Source: an uncultured Planctomycetaceae bacterium (lineage in GTDB: Bacteria; Planctomycetota; Planctomycetia; Planctomycetales; Planctomycetaceae). From it: a stretch of 9,816 nucleotides of DNA. Under the pieces are notes generated by a model. That model saw nothing but the letters and a program-made list of their open reading frames with translations. It did no database searches and was not told where the DNA came from. Location: the NCBI GenBank assembly GCA_903921605.1, contig CAIXQV010000286.1:1-9816 (forward strand), written 5' to 3'. Position numbers and translations under genes: made by a program. Below, one piece after another: positions 1-7,707 of the stretch (its first letter is position 1; every line of letters begins with the position of its first letter).

Positions 1-948
1 ATGAAGATTTCCGGACGATCGGGTGAGCCCCTGAAGCATCCCAGAACGCAGGAAGTGATTCCAGCGGCGGCACTCGGGGAATCACCGGCCGCGATAACCG
101 CCGGTGGCGATCGACGCCGTGTCTTCGCTGAGTGGACGACAGGCAGTGACAATCCGTTCTTTGCCAGAACGATCGTCAATCGTCTTGTGGCGCACTATTT
201 CGGTCGCGGGCTGGTTGAGCCGGTTGACGATCTTCGAGAGACCAATCCCGCATCGAACGAACCGCTCATGAAAGCACTGACTGCTCATATGATTGAGGTT
301 CGTTATGACCTGAAGGCTTTCACAAAGACCCTGCTGAACTCTCAAGTGTATCGACTGAGTTCTGTCCCTGAGCCATCCAATGAGCTGGATGATCAGAACT
401 ATTCGCGTGCCGCCTGGAAACCCATCCCAGCCGAAGTGCTGCTCGATGCCATTTCTCAGGTGACGGAAGTTCCTGAGGAGTTCAACGGCTGGCCAAAGGG
501 GTATCGAGCGATTCAGATTTGGGATAATAAGCTCCCCTCTCATTTTCTCGAAGTGTTTGGACGACCATCACGACAGACGGTCTGTTCCTGCGAACGTGGA
601 ACGGAATCGAGTATTGCACAGGCGCTGCATCTGATGAATTCCCAGACGACGACAGGGAAGCTGCAAAGTCGTCACGGGTTGTGTGCTCGCCTTGCCGGGT
701 CCGAATTGAAGGACGCGGAAATCATTGAAGAACTGTATCTGAGAACTCTCAGCCGATATCCTCGGCCTGAAGAGGTTGAGCTGATGTCGCAGGCGTTCTC
801 CGGGAACGCGAATTCGGTGGCAGGTGCAAACACTGACGGCCAGGCAACATCGCCGGAAGGCAGATCGACCGCTGCTGCTCGCCAGAAAGCGATCGAAGAC
901 ATTCTCTGGACACTGATGAATTCTCGGGAGTTCGTATTCAATCATTAA
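1..948 (+). CDS. DUF1553 (PSD1) domain protein, C-terminal part, 5' end probably outside the window
   Basis: This is the C-terminal portion of a planctomycete DUF1549/DUF1553 protein, a very abundant exported family of unknown biochemical function, often with a cytochrome c-like domain at the N-terminus. Visible DUF1553 hallmarks, in order, are an HPRT stretch near residue 13, the run NPFFARTIVNR followed by FGRGLVEPVDD and a TNPASN motif (about residues 51-87), then RPSRQTVCSCERG leading into QALHLMNSQ (about 188-213), YLRTLSRYP (246-254) and a terminal NSREFVFNH. The frame is open from base 1 and ends in TAA at 946-948. Family members usually have 700-1100 residues, and the visible 315 begin where the DUF1553 domain begins, so the ATG at base 1 is most likely an internal methionine and the DUF1549 half lies upstream. 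A free-standing short version cannot be excluded. It is followed after 60 bases by a DUF1501 gene, the usual partner of this family. Confidence 0.88.
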   Translation: MKISGRSGEPLKHPRTQEVIPAAALGESPAAITAGGDRRRVFAEWTTGSDNPFFARTIVNRLVAHYFGRGLVEPVDDLRETNPASNEPLMKALTAHMIEVRYDLKAFTKTLLNSQVYRLSSVPEPSNELDDQNYSRAAWKPIPAEVLLDAISQVTEVPEEFNGWPKGYRAIQIWDNKLPSHFLEVFGRPSRQTVCSCERGTESSIAQALHLMNSQTTTGKLQSRHGLCARLAGSELKDAEIIEELYLRTLSRYPRPEEVELMSQAFSGNANSVAGANTDGQATSPEGRSTAAARQKAIEDILWTLMNSREFVFNH

Positions 949-995
949 GAGCTCACCGGTTGTTGGACGTTTCGGTGTGACAATATTTCATTGAC

Positions 996-1000
996 TGAGG
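996..1000 (+). promoter_or_regulatory. Ribosome binding site that favours the ATG at 1009
   Basis: The bases TGAGG lie eight bases before the ATG at 1009. The alternative TTG start at 991 would place this Shine-Dalgarno-like sequence inside the coding region and has no comparable motif before it. This is why the DUF1501 gene is started at 1009. Confidence 0.6.
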
Positions 1001-1008
1001 TGTTTGCA

Positions 1009-2358
1009 ATGTGGCAGCAGATGTTTGGATCAGACAGTCGATTCTGTGACGGAATAAGTCGGCGTCGGATGCTTCGAATCGGGGGAACCGGGCTTCTTGG
1101 TGGTTTAGGACTCCCTGCGTTGCTGCAGCTTCAGGCGGAAGCTGCGTCCGCGAGTCCAGCTCGAGCCAAAGCCTGCATTTTCTTTCAGCTTGAGGGCGGC
1201 CCCAGCCACATTGATATGTGGGATATGAAGCCGGACGCGCCGTCAGAAATCCGAGGGCCGTTTAGTCCGATTTCGACCAATGTTTCGGGGACGCAGATCA
1301 GTCAGTTGATGCCGCTGTGTTCTCAGGTGGCTGACAAGTACACGATCCTGCGATCCCACAGCCACAACGACAATGCACATCAGACCGGGCGCCACTGGAT
1401 CACAACCGGGTATCCGCCGAATTTCGCAGACGGGCAGGCTCGAGGTGTTCCATTCAATGAGCTTTATCCATCAATGGGATCGATCGTTTCGCGAGAACTC
1501 GGAAAAGGCGGCGATGTTCCGCCTTATATCGAGATGCCGAATCCTCTGGGAGCGGGCGGCCCCGGATTTTATGGCGCGAAGTATGGGTCGTTTACAATCG
1601 ACAATGATCCCGCTCAACCGGATTTCAGCGTTCGCAACCTGAGTGTCCCGGAGACTGTCGGGCAGAGTCGATTTCAACTGCGTCAGAAGCTGCTTGCGGG
1701 GACAGAACAGCTCTCTTCAGTAAATCAGATGGTCGCTCGTCCGAAGAGTCTGACGACCTATTACGACCAGGCAATGGGACTGATGACATCCTCGAAAGCC
1801 AGAGATGCGTTCAACATTCAGCTTGAGAGTCCGGAGCTGCGAGAAAAATACGGCTACTCGTCGATCGGACAGTGTGCATTACTTTCGAGACGTCTGGTCG
1901 AAGCGGGGGGCCGTTTTATCGCAATCGACCACGGCAGCTGGGATACACACTTTGACAATTTCACCAGCCATGAAAAGTCCTTGTGTCCACCAACAGATCG
2001 TGCCCTCAGTGCTCTGCTGACAGATCTTGATGATCGCGGAATGCTGGATGAGACACTGGTCGTCATGATGGGAGAGATGGGGCGAACTCCACGAATCAAC
2101 AATGATGCCGGTCGCGATCACTGGTCCGCCTGTCAGACCGTCATTCTTGCCGGTGGCGGAATCAAACGAGGCGTTGTTGTCGGAGCAAGCGACAAAACGG
2201 CAAGTTACCCGACCACTCAGCCGTACGGCATTCACGACCTGCTCAGAACCATCTTTTTCCTGATGGGAATTGATTCTGACAAGGTTCACCTCACGCCACT
2301 GGGACGGCCGGTACCCATTGTCAACGGGGGAAAGAAGATTGACGAAGTTCTCGTCTGA
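1009..2358 (+). CDS. DUF1501 family protein with Tat signal
   Basis: The 449-residue product belongs to the DUF1501 family, related to the alkaline phosphatase/sulfatase superfamily; its reaction is not established. The N-terminus has a twin-arginine export signal: SRRRMLRIGG at residues 17-26, a glycine/leucine-rich hydrophobic stretch and an alanine-rich end near 44-48. Conserved family blocks are FFQLEGGPSHIDMWDMKP (58-75), the histidine-rich HSHNDNAHQTGRH (117-129), DHGSWDTH (307-314), and GEMGRTPRIN followed by GRDHW (355-372). The many His and Asp residues in these blocks are the expected metal or catalytic ligands by analogy with the superfamily, which is inference. Length matches the usual 430-480 residues, so the gene looks intact. 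The longer TTG start at 991 would add six residues but lacks a ribosome binding site. The gene follows the DUF1553 gene by 60 bases and the two are probably co-transcribed and functionally paired. Confidence 0.93.
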   Translation: MWQQMFGSDSRFCDGISRRRMLRIGGTGLLGGLGLPALLQLQAEAASASPARAKACIFFQLEGGPSHIDMWDMKPDAPSEIRGPFSPISTNVSGTQISQLMPLCSQVADKYTILRSHSHNDNAHQTGRHWITTGYPPNFADGQARGVPFNELYPSMGSIVSRELGKGGDVPPYIEMPNPLGAGGPGFYGAKYGSFTIDNDPAQPDFSVRNLSVPETVGQSRFQLRQKLLAGTEQLSSVNQMVARPKSLTTYYDQAMGLMTSSKARDAFNIQLESPELREKYGYSSIGQCALLSRRLVEAGGRFIAIDHGSWDTHFDNFTSHEKSLCPPTDRALSALLTDLDDRGMLDETLVVMMGEMGRTPRINNDAGRDHWSACQTVILAGGGIKRGVVVGASDKTASYPTTQPYGIHDLLRTIFFLMGIDSDKVHLTPLGRPVPIVNGGKKIDEVLV

Positions 2359-2383
2359 AGTGCTGGCATGATTTCCTGGGAAA

Positions 2384-2463
2384 GTACGAAGGACTTCCAG
2401 TCCGTCGATAAAGTGAAGTCCGCCGACAGAGGTTGCCGCCGACGGACTGGAAGTCCGTCGTAC
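2384..2463. repeat. REP-like inverted repeat element with two palindromic arms
   Basis: Two 24-base arms, 2384-2407 and 2440-2463, are reverse complements with one mismatch (A at 2390 where the other arm predicts C). They are separated by 32 bases. Each arm is itself nearly palindromic: GACGGACT and AGTCCGTC flank a three-base loop (TCC or GGA), so each can fold alone, and the two together can form one long stem. The spacer holds a partial third copy, GAAGTCCGCCG at 2415-2425, matching 10 of 11 bases of 2450-2460. This layout resembles bacterial REP/BIME units. The position just after the DUF1501 stop is typical for such elements and could let it act as a transcription attenuator or terminator, which is inference. 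No second copy was seen in the window. Confidence 0.8.
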
Positions 2464-2586
2464 AAGGACAACTCAACCCCAACTTTAAAGGTTAACAAAG
2501 CACTACGATCAAATCCCGGCATTGACGCGGGACCTCAAAACATAAAACAGAGCTGTGCAGGCTCTGTGTCGCCGATCGGAATTCCT

Positions 2587-5148
2587 ATGATCACTTGTAA
2601 CCGTCTACCTGTGGTTTTCGCATTGGTGTTGCTGCTGACAGGCTCCGCGCAGGCTCAAAAGGCACCAGCACTCGGTTATGTCTATCCGCCTGCGGTGCCC
2701 TCTGGCACGGCGACGGAAATCCGTGCGGGCGGATTCGACTTCACCTCCGACATGCAGTGGATGCTGCATCACGATCTGATTACGCTGGAAACAAACGGCA
2801 TCCCCGGACCCATGATTGATCCTCCCGGTCCATACTGGACGGGGCCGCGAGCAGGTGGACCATCGCTGCCGATTCCGCGAGAAGTCACTGCACGCATTGT
2901 CGTACCACCAGGCACGCCGGAAGGGCTTGTGCGATGGCAGGTGGCGAATGCAAACGGAGCCTCGGGATGTGGCGTATTCTTCGTCGGTGGCCAGAACGAA
3001 ATCGTTGAATCGCGATCTCGAGATCTTCCGCAGGTTCTGACTCAGCTTCCCGTGGCAGTCTCCGGCCGTATCTCCCGCCTGACCGAGATAGATCGTTACG
3101 AGTTTCAGTTGCCCGATGATGGCTGGGTGACTGCAGAACTTATGGCAAGGCAATTGGGCGCTGACTTCGCCAGCGTGATTGAAGCCAGGGATTCTCACGG
3201 CAATCTGCTGGCTGACTCTGTTGATACTCAGGGAACCGATGGATGGATTTCATTTCACGCTCCGGCGGCGGAAGTCTGTACCCTCAGCGTGAGAGACGCC
3301 GATTTTCGCGGCGATCGTTCTTATGTGTATCGCCTGTCCGTCACGACGCTGCCAAAGGTGATCAGTACTTTCCCCGCGGCGATCACGAATGGAGTGACGC
3401 AGGAGGTGACGTTTTTCGGTCATGGAATCGCGGAGAAGACAGAGTCATCTGAAGTCACGGGCGGCAGGGCTGGCTCTGCTCTGAACGGTTCGGGGCAGCC
3501 AATCGACAGCGTGAAACGACATGTTATGGTGCCAGCAGATTTTTCCGGTACCGTTTTTCCGTTTTCACTCGAGACTCCAGCCGGAGTTGTTAATGTTCCC
3601 CTGCGTGTGAGTTCGCTGCCCGAGTTGTCGCTGACAGATCACGTTCTGAAAGATGCTGATGGGAAGATTGTTCCGGAAATCGCCGATGCAATTCCCGCTG
3701 CGGGAGGCTCCGGCGCGTCTGGCTCAACGCCAAACAGTGCGTCAAAATCATGGACTCTGGTGGCTCCCGTCGCGGTCACCGCGTCGATGCTTCCGGAACT
3801 TGAAGAGCACCGATTTCGATGGCCCGTCGAAAAGGATCAGTCCTGGAAACTGGATGCTCAGTCGCGTGCCATCGGTGGTTCGCTCGATATGGCGATGATG
3901 ATCCTGTCTCCATCCGGGCAGACGATTGCGGACATTGACGATGTCGCCGGGACAACGGATGCATCGCACGAGTTTCGGGCGACGGAGTCAGGTTTGTTCA
4001 CGGTCGTCGTGCGGTGTGTCACAACACGGACCAGCCGCGCCGATGAGATCTATCGTCTTGAACTGCTCCGACCAGATCCGAATTTTTCACTGACGTCACC
4101 TCTACTGGTGAATGTGCCGTCCGGTGGCAAGGCCGAGTTGCCGGTGCAGGTGGCACGTTCCGGGGGATTCGATGGCGAGGTCACTCTCGAAATCACCGGA
4201 TTGCCGGAGGGTGTTTCCGTCGATGGGACTGCCGTGATTCCGGCCGGGGCAGCGGAAGTCAAACTGTCACTGAATGCCTCTGCGGAAGCGGCTGTAACTG
4301 CCGCGATGGTCAGAATTTCTGGCAAAGCTCGGATCGCCGATCAGGATGTCACTCAGACAGCGTCTGCTGTCGCCACTGGAAACCTCGCGCCACGGTCACC
4401 GGAAGAATCTCGCACTTCGAGAACTCTGGTCGCCATGACAATAGCGGCTCCGATTGACGTTCTGATTCTTGATCGCGACGCCCAGCACGACGTTCCGCGC
4501 GGTACGACCTTTCTGGCGGATGTCGAGATCGTGCGAATAGCCCCATTCACTGGGGCTGTTCGTCTTGAAACCTCCGCGAATCAGCAGCGTTATCGCGCTG
4601 GCATCCGGAGTGCCTTCATCACTGTACCTTCGAGTGAATCGAAGACTCAGTTTCCGTGTTTCATGCCGGAATGGCTGGCCACTGATCTGACGCAGCGGAT
4701 GCTGATTCACGGGATTGCAGAAGTCCCGGACCCGAAAGGAAACATTCGGCAACTGACGAAAGCTGGAAATGCGAGAATCACGATGATTATGGAGGGCGCT
4801 CTGCTGAAGCTCTCTGCGGAAAAGTCCGACTTCGTGGTTCAGGCTGGCGAAACCACTGAGATCCCGTTTCGTCTGCAGCGGTCTCCAAAACTTCCGCTTT
4901 CGGCGACGGTGCAGCTTGAAGTCCCGGAGGAAGTCAATGGACTGCTGACGGCCACTCCGGTCACGCTCACAGCAGACCAGACTCAGGGAGTTCTGCATCT
5001 GAATTCGAAACTGGATGAACGCCTCAGTGGTCCGTGGAAGCTTCGTCTGAGCGCCCAGTCACTTCAACAGGATCGCTGGCCGGTGATTTCGGTGGCAGAG
5101 ATTGATTTGGAATTCACGGTTCCGCAGCAGTCCGCAGCACCCAAGTGA
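2587..5148 (+). CDS. Large secreted protein with PPC-like and Ig-like beta-sandwich domains
   Basis: The 853-residue product starts with a clear Sec signal peptide: MITCNRLPVV, a hydrophobic core FALVLLLTG and a SAQAQ cleavage region at about residue 24. After an N-terminal region of TIG/Ig-like character (YVYPPAVPSGTATEIRAGG), a first PPC-like domain spans about 155-250 (EIDRYEFQLP to YVYRLSV) and a second about 403-495 (EEHRFRWPV to EIYRLELL). An Ig-like unit follows at about 508-578 (GGFDGEVTLEITGLPEGV). The C-terminal part, about 740-850, is a further beta-rich unit (FVVQAGETTEIPFRL). No catalytic motif is visible, so it is probably an extracellular binding or structural protein. Similar proteins often sit beside DUF1553/DUF1501 genes in planctomycetes. 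The frame is open back to an ATG at 2368, but that start would place 73 residues, including the inverted repeat, ahead of the signal peptide, so 2587 is chosen. Its ribosome binding site is weak (GGA at 2578-2580). Confidence 0.85.
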   Translation: MITCNRLPVVFALVLLLTGSAQAQKAPALGYVYPPAVPSGTATEIRAGGFDFTSDMQWMLHHDLITLETNGIPGPMIDPPGPYWTGPRAGGPSLPIPREVTARIVVPPGTPEGLVRWQVANANGASGCGVFFVGGQNEIVESRSRDLPQVLTQLPVAVSGRISRLTEIDRYEFQLPDDGWVTAELMARQLGADFASVIEARDSHGNLLADSVDTQGTDGWISFHAPAAEVCTLSVRDADFRGDRSYVYRLSVTTLPKVISTFPAAITNGVTQEVTFFGHGIAEKTESSEVTGGRAGSALNGSGQPIDSVKRHVMVPADFSGTVFPFSLETPAGVVNVPLRVSSLPELSLTDHVLKDADGKIVPEIADAIPAAGGSGASGSTPNSASKSWTLVAPVAVTASMLPELEEHRFRWPVEKDQSWKLDAQSRAIGGSLDMAMMILSPSGQTIADIDDVAGTTDASHEFRATESGLFTVVVRCVTTRTSRADEIYRLELLRPDPNFSLTSPLLVNVPSGGKAELPVQVARSGGFDGEVTLEITGLPEGVSVDGTAVIPAGAAEVKLSLNASAEAAVTAAMVRISGKARIADQDVTQTASAVATGNLAPRSPEESRTSRTLVAMTIAAPIDVLILDRDAQHDVPRGTTFLADVEIVRIAPFTGAVRLETSANQQRYRAGIRSAFITVPSSESKTQFPCFMPEWLATDLTQRMLIHGIAEVPDPKGNIRQLTKAGNARITMIMEGALLKLSAEKSDFVVQAGETTEIPFRLQRSPKLPLSATVQLEVPEEVNGLLTATPVTLTADQTQGVLHLNSKLDERLSGPWKLRLSAQSLQQDRWPVISVAEIDLEFTVPQQSAAPK

Positions 5149-5232
5149 CGAATTGCAGGGGGGGCTCTTTCGCCATGACATTCACGACTTGCAACCCAGG
5201 AAAATCCTCGATCGGAAAGGCTCGCAGCAGCC

Positions 5233-6525
5233 ATGATGAAGCGCCGCAGTCGGAAGTTTATGAATCCGCCCTTCGTTCTGATCGTCCTGATGCTGTTGGC
5301 CATTGAACGAGGTTCGGCGAACGTCTCCGCGGACGAGCCCAAAACTCCGCGATCTCATCCGTTCGGTCAGCGCGAGCATGTTGTCAGGCAGCTCAGTGGC
5401 GAACAGAATCCTGTGGCGATTCCCGCCGAGTTGCAGGTGGTCAGCGAACCTTGGCAGCGTGAAAACGCCCAGATGCCGTATCTCGTTTACATGCCAGAGA
5501 AGGATCGACTGCTGATGCTGGTGGAATGCCGGCAGCCGATTCAGACGGCCTTCATTACCAGCGACGATCATGGCAAGACCTGGAGCGAACGGAAGTGGAT
5601 GAGCACCGATTCGGACGGCCGACCGAACGGCGTCGCGTTGGGATTGACGTACCTGGGCCAGGGCAAGCTCCTGGCATTTCCGGAAAACGTCGCCACCGGC
5701 CAATGGAGCAGTCAGGATTACGGGGAAACCTGGAAGAAGGCCGACGTTCGTGACACCGTGACGGAACGCTACGTTTGGGATCCGCTCCTGGTGATCAAGG
5801 ATCGTGAGGGGCGGGTCACCCAGTTGGTTGAAGGCAGTTACCGGCCGACAGGCAAGGCACGAGGATTGCCGTCGCGAGACTTTTCGCAGGCCTATCTCCG
5901 ATCGAGGGTGGACGAAGGCCGGAGCTGGAGCACTGAGGTCAAAGTCCCGCAGTGGCTGGGGGTGAATGAGATCAGCCTGATCGTCGCCGGCAACGGGGAC
6001 TGGGTCGCGGCCTGCCGCCTCGACGAGCCCCCCGAGTTTGGCAAGGGAGATTACGCCGACCTCTACTCTGGACTGGGTGTTTCGATTTCGAAGGATCAAG
6101 GGAAGACCTGGTCGGAGCGGCAGGTGCTGCACGACTTTGGCCGTCATCATTCCAGTATGATCCTGCTGCCCGACGGACGAATCGTGATGACGTACGCGGT
6201 GCGCGCCGGGTATCCGAAGACCGAGGACGGTTTTCCTCAGTTTGGCATCGAAGCAGTGGTCAGCGGCGATCACGGCCAGTCATGGGATCTGGACCACCGC
6301 TACATCCTGGCCGACTGGCAGGGTAACATCCGCGTGGACAGCGGACCGACCAATGGCTGGTGCAGTCCACAATCCACCTCGACCGTGCTGTTGCCCGATG
6401 GCGCGATCTTGACGGCGTTCGGCACGGGTCATCGCAACCCGAAGGATGCGAAAGTTTGGCTCATGGATGTGGCCCTGGTCCGTTGGCGTTTGGCGCCGGC
6501 GACTACAACTCAACCGCGTGATTGA
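5233..6525 (+). CDS. Sialidase-like BNR/Asp-box beta-propeller protein, secreted
   Basis: The 430-residue product has a Sec-type N-terminus, with basic residues (KRRSRK) followed by the hydrophobic stretch FVLIVLMLLA, and should be exported. Five Asp-box (BNR) motifs of the S-x-D-x-G-x-T/S-W type are visible: SDDHGKTW (110-117), SQDYGETW (160-167), a form with one extra residue SRVDEGRSW (224-232), SKDQGKTW (286-293) and SGDHGQSW (344-351). Their spacing of 50-64 residues fits a six-bladed sialidase-type propeller of normal length. Asp boxes mark the fold, not the substrate. No convincing N-terminal RIP-type arginine motif of true sialidases was found, so sialic acid cleavage is unproven and another exo-glycosidase or binding role is possible. 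Start codons at 5233, 5236 and 5263 all keep the signal; GGAAAGG at 5214-5220 is 12 bases before 5233. It heads a run of four exported proteins and ends 59 bases before the next gene. Confidence 0.82.
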   Translation: MMKRRSRKFMNPPFVLIVLMLLAIERGSANVSADEPKTPRSHPFGQREHVVRQLSGEQNPVAIPAELQVVSEPWQRENAQMPYLVYMPEKDRLLMLVECRQPIQTAFITSDDHGKTWSERKWMSTDSDGRPNGVALGLTYLGQGKLLAFPENVATGQWSSQDYGETWKKADVRDTVTERYVWDPLLVIKDREGRVTQLVEGSYRPTGKARGLPSRDFSQAYLRSRVDEGRSWSTEVKVPQWLGVNEISLIVAGNGDWVAACRLDEPPEFGKGDYADLYSGLGVSISKDQGKTWSERQVLHDFGRHHSSMILLPDGRIVMTYAVRAGYPKTEDGFPQFGIEAVVSGDHGQSWDLDHRYILADWQGNIRVDSGPTNGWCSPQSTSTVLLPDGAILTAFGTGHRNPKDAKVWLMDVALVRWRLAPATTTQPRD

Positions 6526-6584
6526 CGCAGTCCGATTCCGATCGGGACAGCAATCACAAGTCCCTTTCAAAGGCCGACCAAACA

Positions 6585-7667
6585 ATGCCTGATCGACAGA
6601 AACAGAATCGACGCGATTTCTTGATGGCCTCAGCCATCGGAGCAGGCAGCGTCCTGTGGAATCGCCAGGGCAGCGCACACGAATCAGCCGATGAGAATCG
6701 GAAGTTCGCGTTGCACGCCTGGGAGCGCGATCCGCGCAATCCGATCTTTATCCCCAAGTCCCCCTTCGATGCGCGTGGATCACAGGGACCGTGTGTCGTT
6801 CCGAACGAGGGCCGGTGGTGGATGTTTTATGGCGGGCATGGGACCGATGATAAGCTGCGGATCTGCCTGGCGACGGCATCTCCGGACCGGCCGACGGAAT
6901 GGGAACGATTGGGGCCTGTCATTGATCTCGGAGGGCCCGGATCATTTGACGAAGTGCATTGCATTTACCCCTGCGTACACCGTTTCGGAGATCAATGGCA
7001 CTTGTACTATTCTGCCCGCAGCACCCGTGTGGGGCCTCAGAATTTCTCGCAGTATTGGGGGATCGGTCTGGCGACGAGCGACAACCTGCGAGACTGGAAG
7101 AAACATCCCGATAGCCCGGTCCTGCTGGGGAACGGAGTGCCCCAGTATCCTGACAACCGGGCGCTCGTGGGACTCGGGAATATTCTGGAATTGCCGCAGC
7201 CGGACGGCCGGACGGTGTACCGCCTGCATTATACGATTCTGCCCGGCGGCACGGAGCGTGACCCCAATCACAAAGTCTGCGCCGCCGCCGAGTCGTTCGA
7301 TGGGATCGAGTGGAAGAATCGCCGAGTCGTGCTCGACCGCCGCCAGGAGGCGGCCTATGAAAACACCGGCGTCGTCGGACTGCATGTCTGGAAAACCAAG
7401 ACTCGCTATCGGGCGATCTATACGGGGATGGACGCCGGGCTGACATACTCCCTGTGCGAGGCCGTGAGCAAGGACGGACTGACCTGGGAACGAGGCGCCC
7501 CGGGTGAGAATGTTTCGCTCTCCATCCGGCCCAACACCTGGGAAAGCGGCACGATCGGCTATCCCCACCTGCTGCGAGAAGCTGACTCATTACGCGTCTT
7601 CTACAACGGCGCGCGCGGCTACGGTTCGACCGGGATCGGCATGGTCACGGCGCCAATGCTGGATTGA
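6585..7667 (+). CDS. Tat-exported glycosidase-like beta-propeller protein, first tandem copy
   Basis: The 360-residue product carries a Tat signal, NRRDFLMASAIGAG at 8-21, so it is exported folded. The mature part has the repeated aromatic pattern of five-bladed propeller glycosidases (GH43/GH32/GH130-like): HAWERDPRNPIF at 44-55, WWMFYGG, YPCVHRFGDQWHLYYSARS from residue 128, WGIGLATSDNLRDWKKH, and ENTGVVGLHVW from 259. Asp49 in ERDPRNP sits where the general base of GH43/GH32 enzymes usually lies near the first blade; that assignment is inference, and no exact family or substrate is claimed. A TTG at 6522 overlapping the previous stop codon would give a longer frame, but the ATG at 6585 is preceded by AAAGG (6569-6573) and places the twin arginines at positions 9-10, as expected. 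It is the close paralogue of the next gene, 40 bases downstream. Confidence 0.8.
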   Translation: MPDRQKQNRRDFLMASAIGAGSVLWNRQGSAHESADENRKFALHAWERDPRNPIFIPKSPFDARGSQGPCVVPNEGRWWMFYGGHGTDDKLRICLATASPDRPTEWERLGPVIDLGGPGSFDEVHCIYPCVHRFGDQWHLYYSARSTRVGPQNFSQYWGIGLATSDNLRDWKKHPDSPVLLGNGVPQYPDNRALVGLGNILELPQPDGRTVYRLHYTILPGGTERDPNHKVCAAAESFDGIEWKNRRVVLDRRQEAAYENTGVVGLHVWKTKTRYRAIYTGMDAGLTYSLCEAVSKDGLTWERGAPGENVSLSIRPNTWESGTIGYPHLLREADSLRVFYNGARGYGSTGIGMVTAPMLD

Positions 7668-7690
7668 TTGTTCACGCGATTAAGAACTCA

Positions 7691-7697
7691 GAAGGGA
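7691..7697 (+). promoter_or_regulatory. Ribosome binding site for the second propeller gene
   Basis: GAAGGGA lies ten bases before the ATG at 7708. A nearer ATG at 7701 is in another frame and does not lead into the Tat signal, so the motif supports 7708 as the start. Confidence 0.5.
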
Positions 7698-7707
7698 CAT
7701 ATGCATC

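Noticed and set aside
5158..5164. Run of seven G bases after the large PPC/Ig-like gene
   Set aside because: A single short homopolymer in a gap carries no interpretable signal on its own.
5182..6273. Minus-strand open frame of 363 codons
   Set aside because: It mirrors the Asp-box propeller gene, whose five motifs and signal peptide establish the + strand as coding; the antisense product shows no family pattern.
6530..6548. Small imperfect inverted repeat after the Asp-box propeller gene
   Set aside because: The stem is short with a mismatch and no following T run, so it is too weak to call a terminator.
6691..7443. Plus-strand open frame of 250 codons within the first propeller gene
   Set aside because: It is an alternative frame of a well-supported gene and its product is arginine-rich without recognisable motifs.
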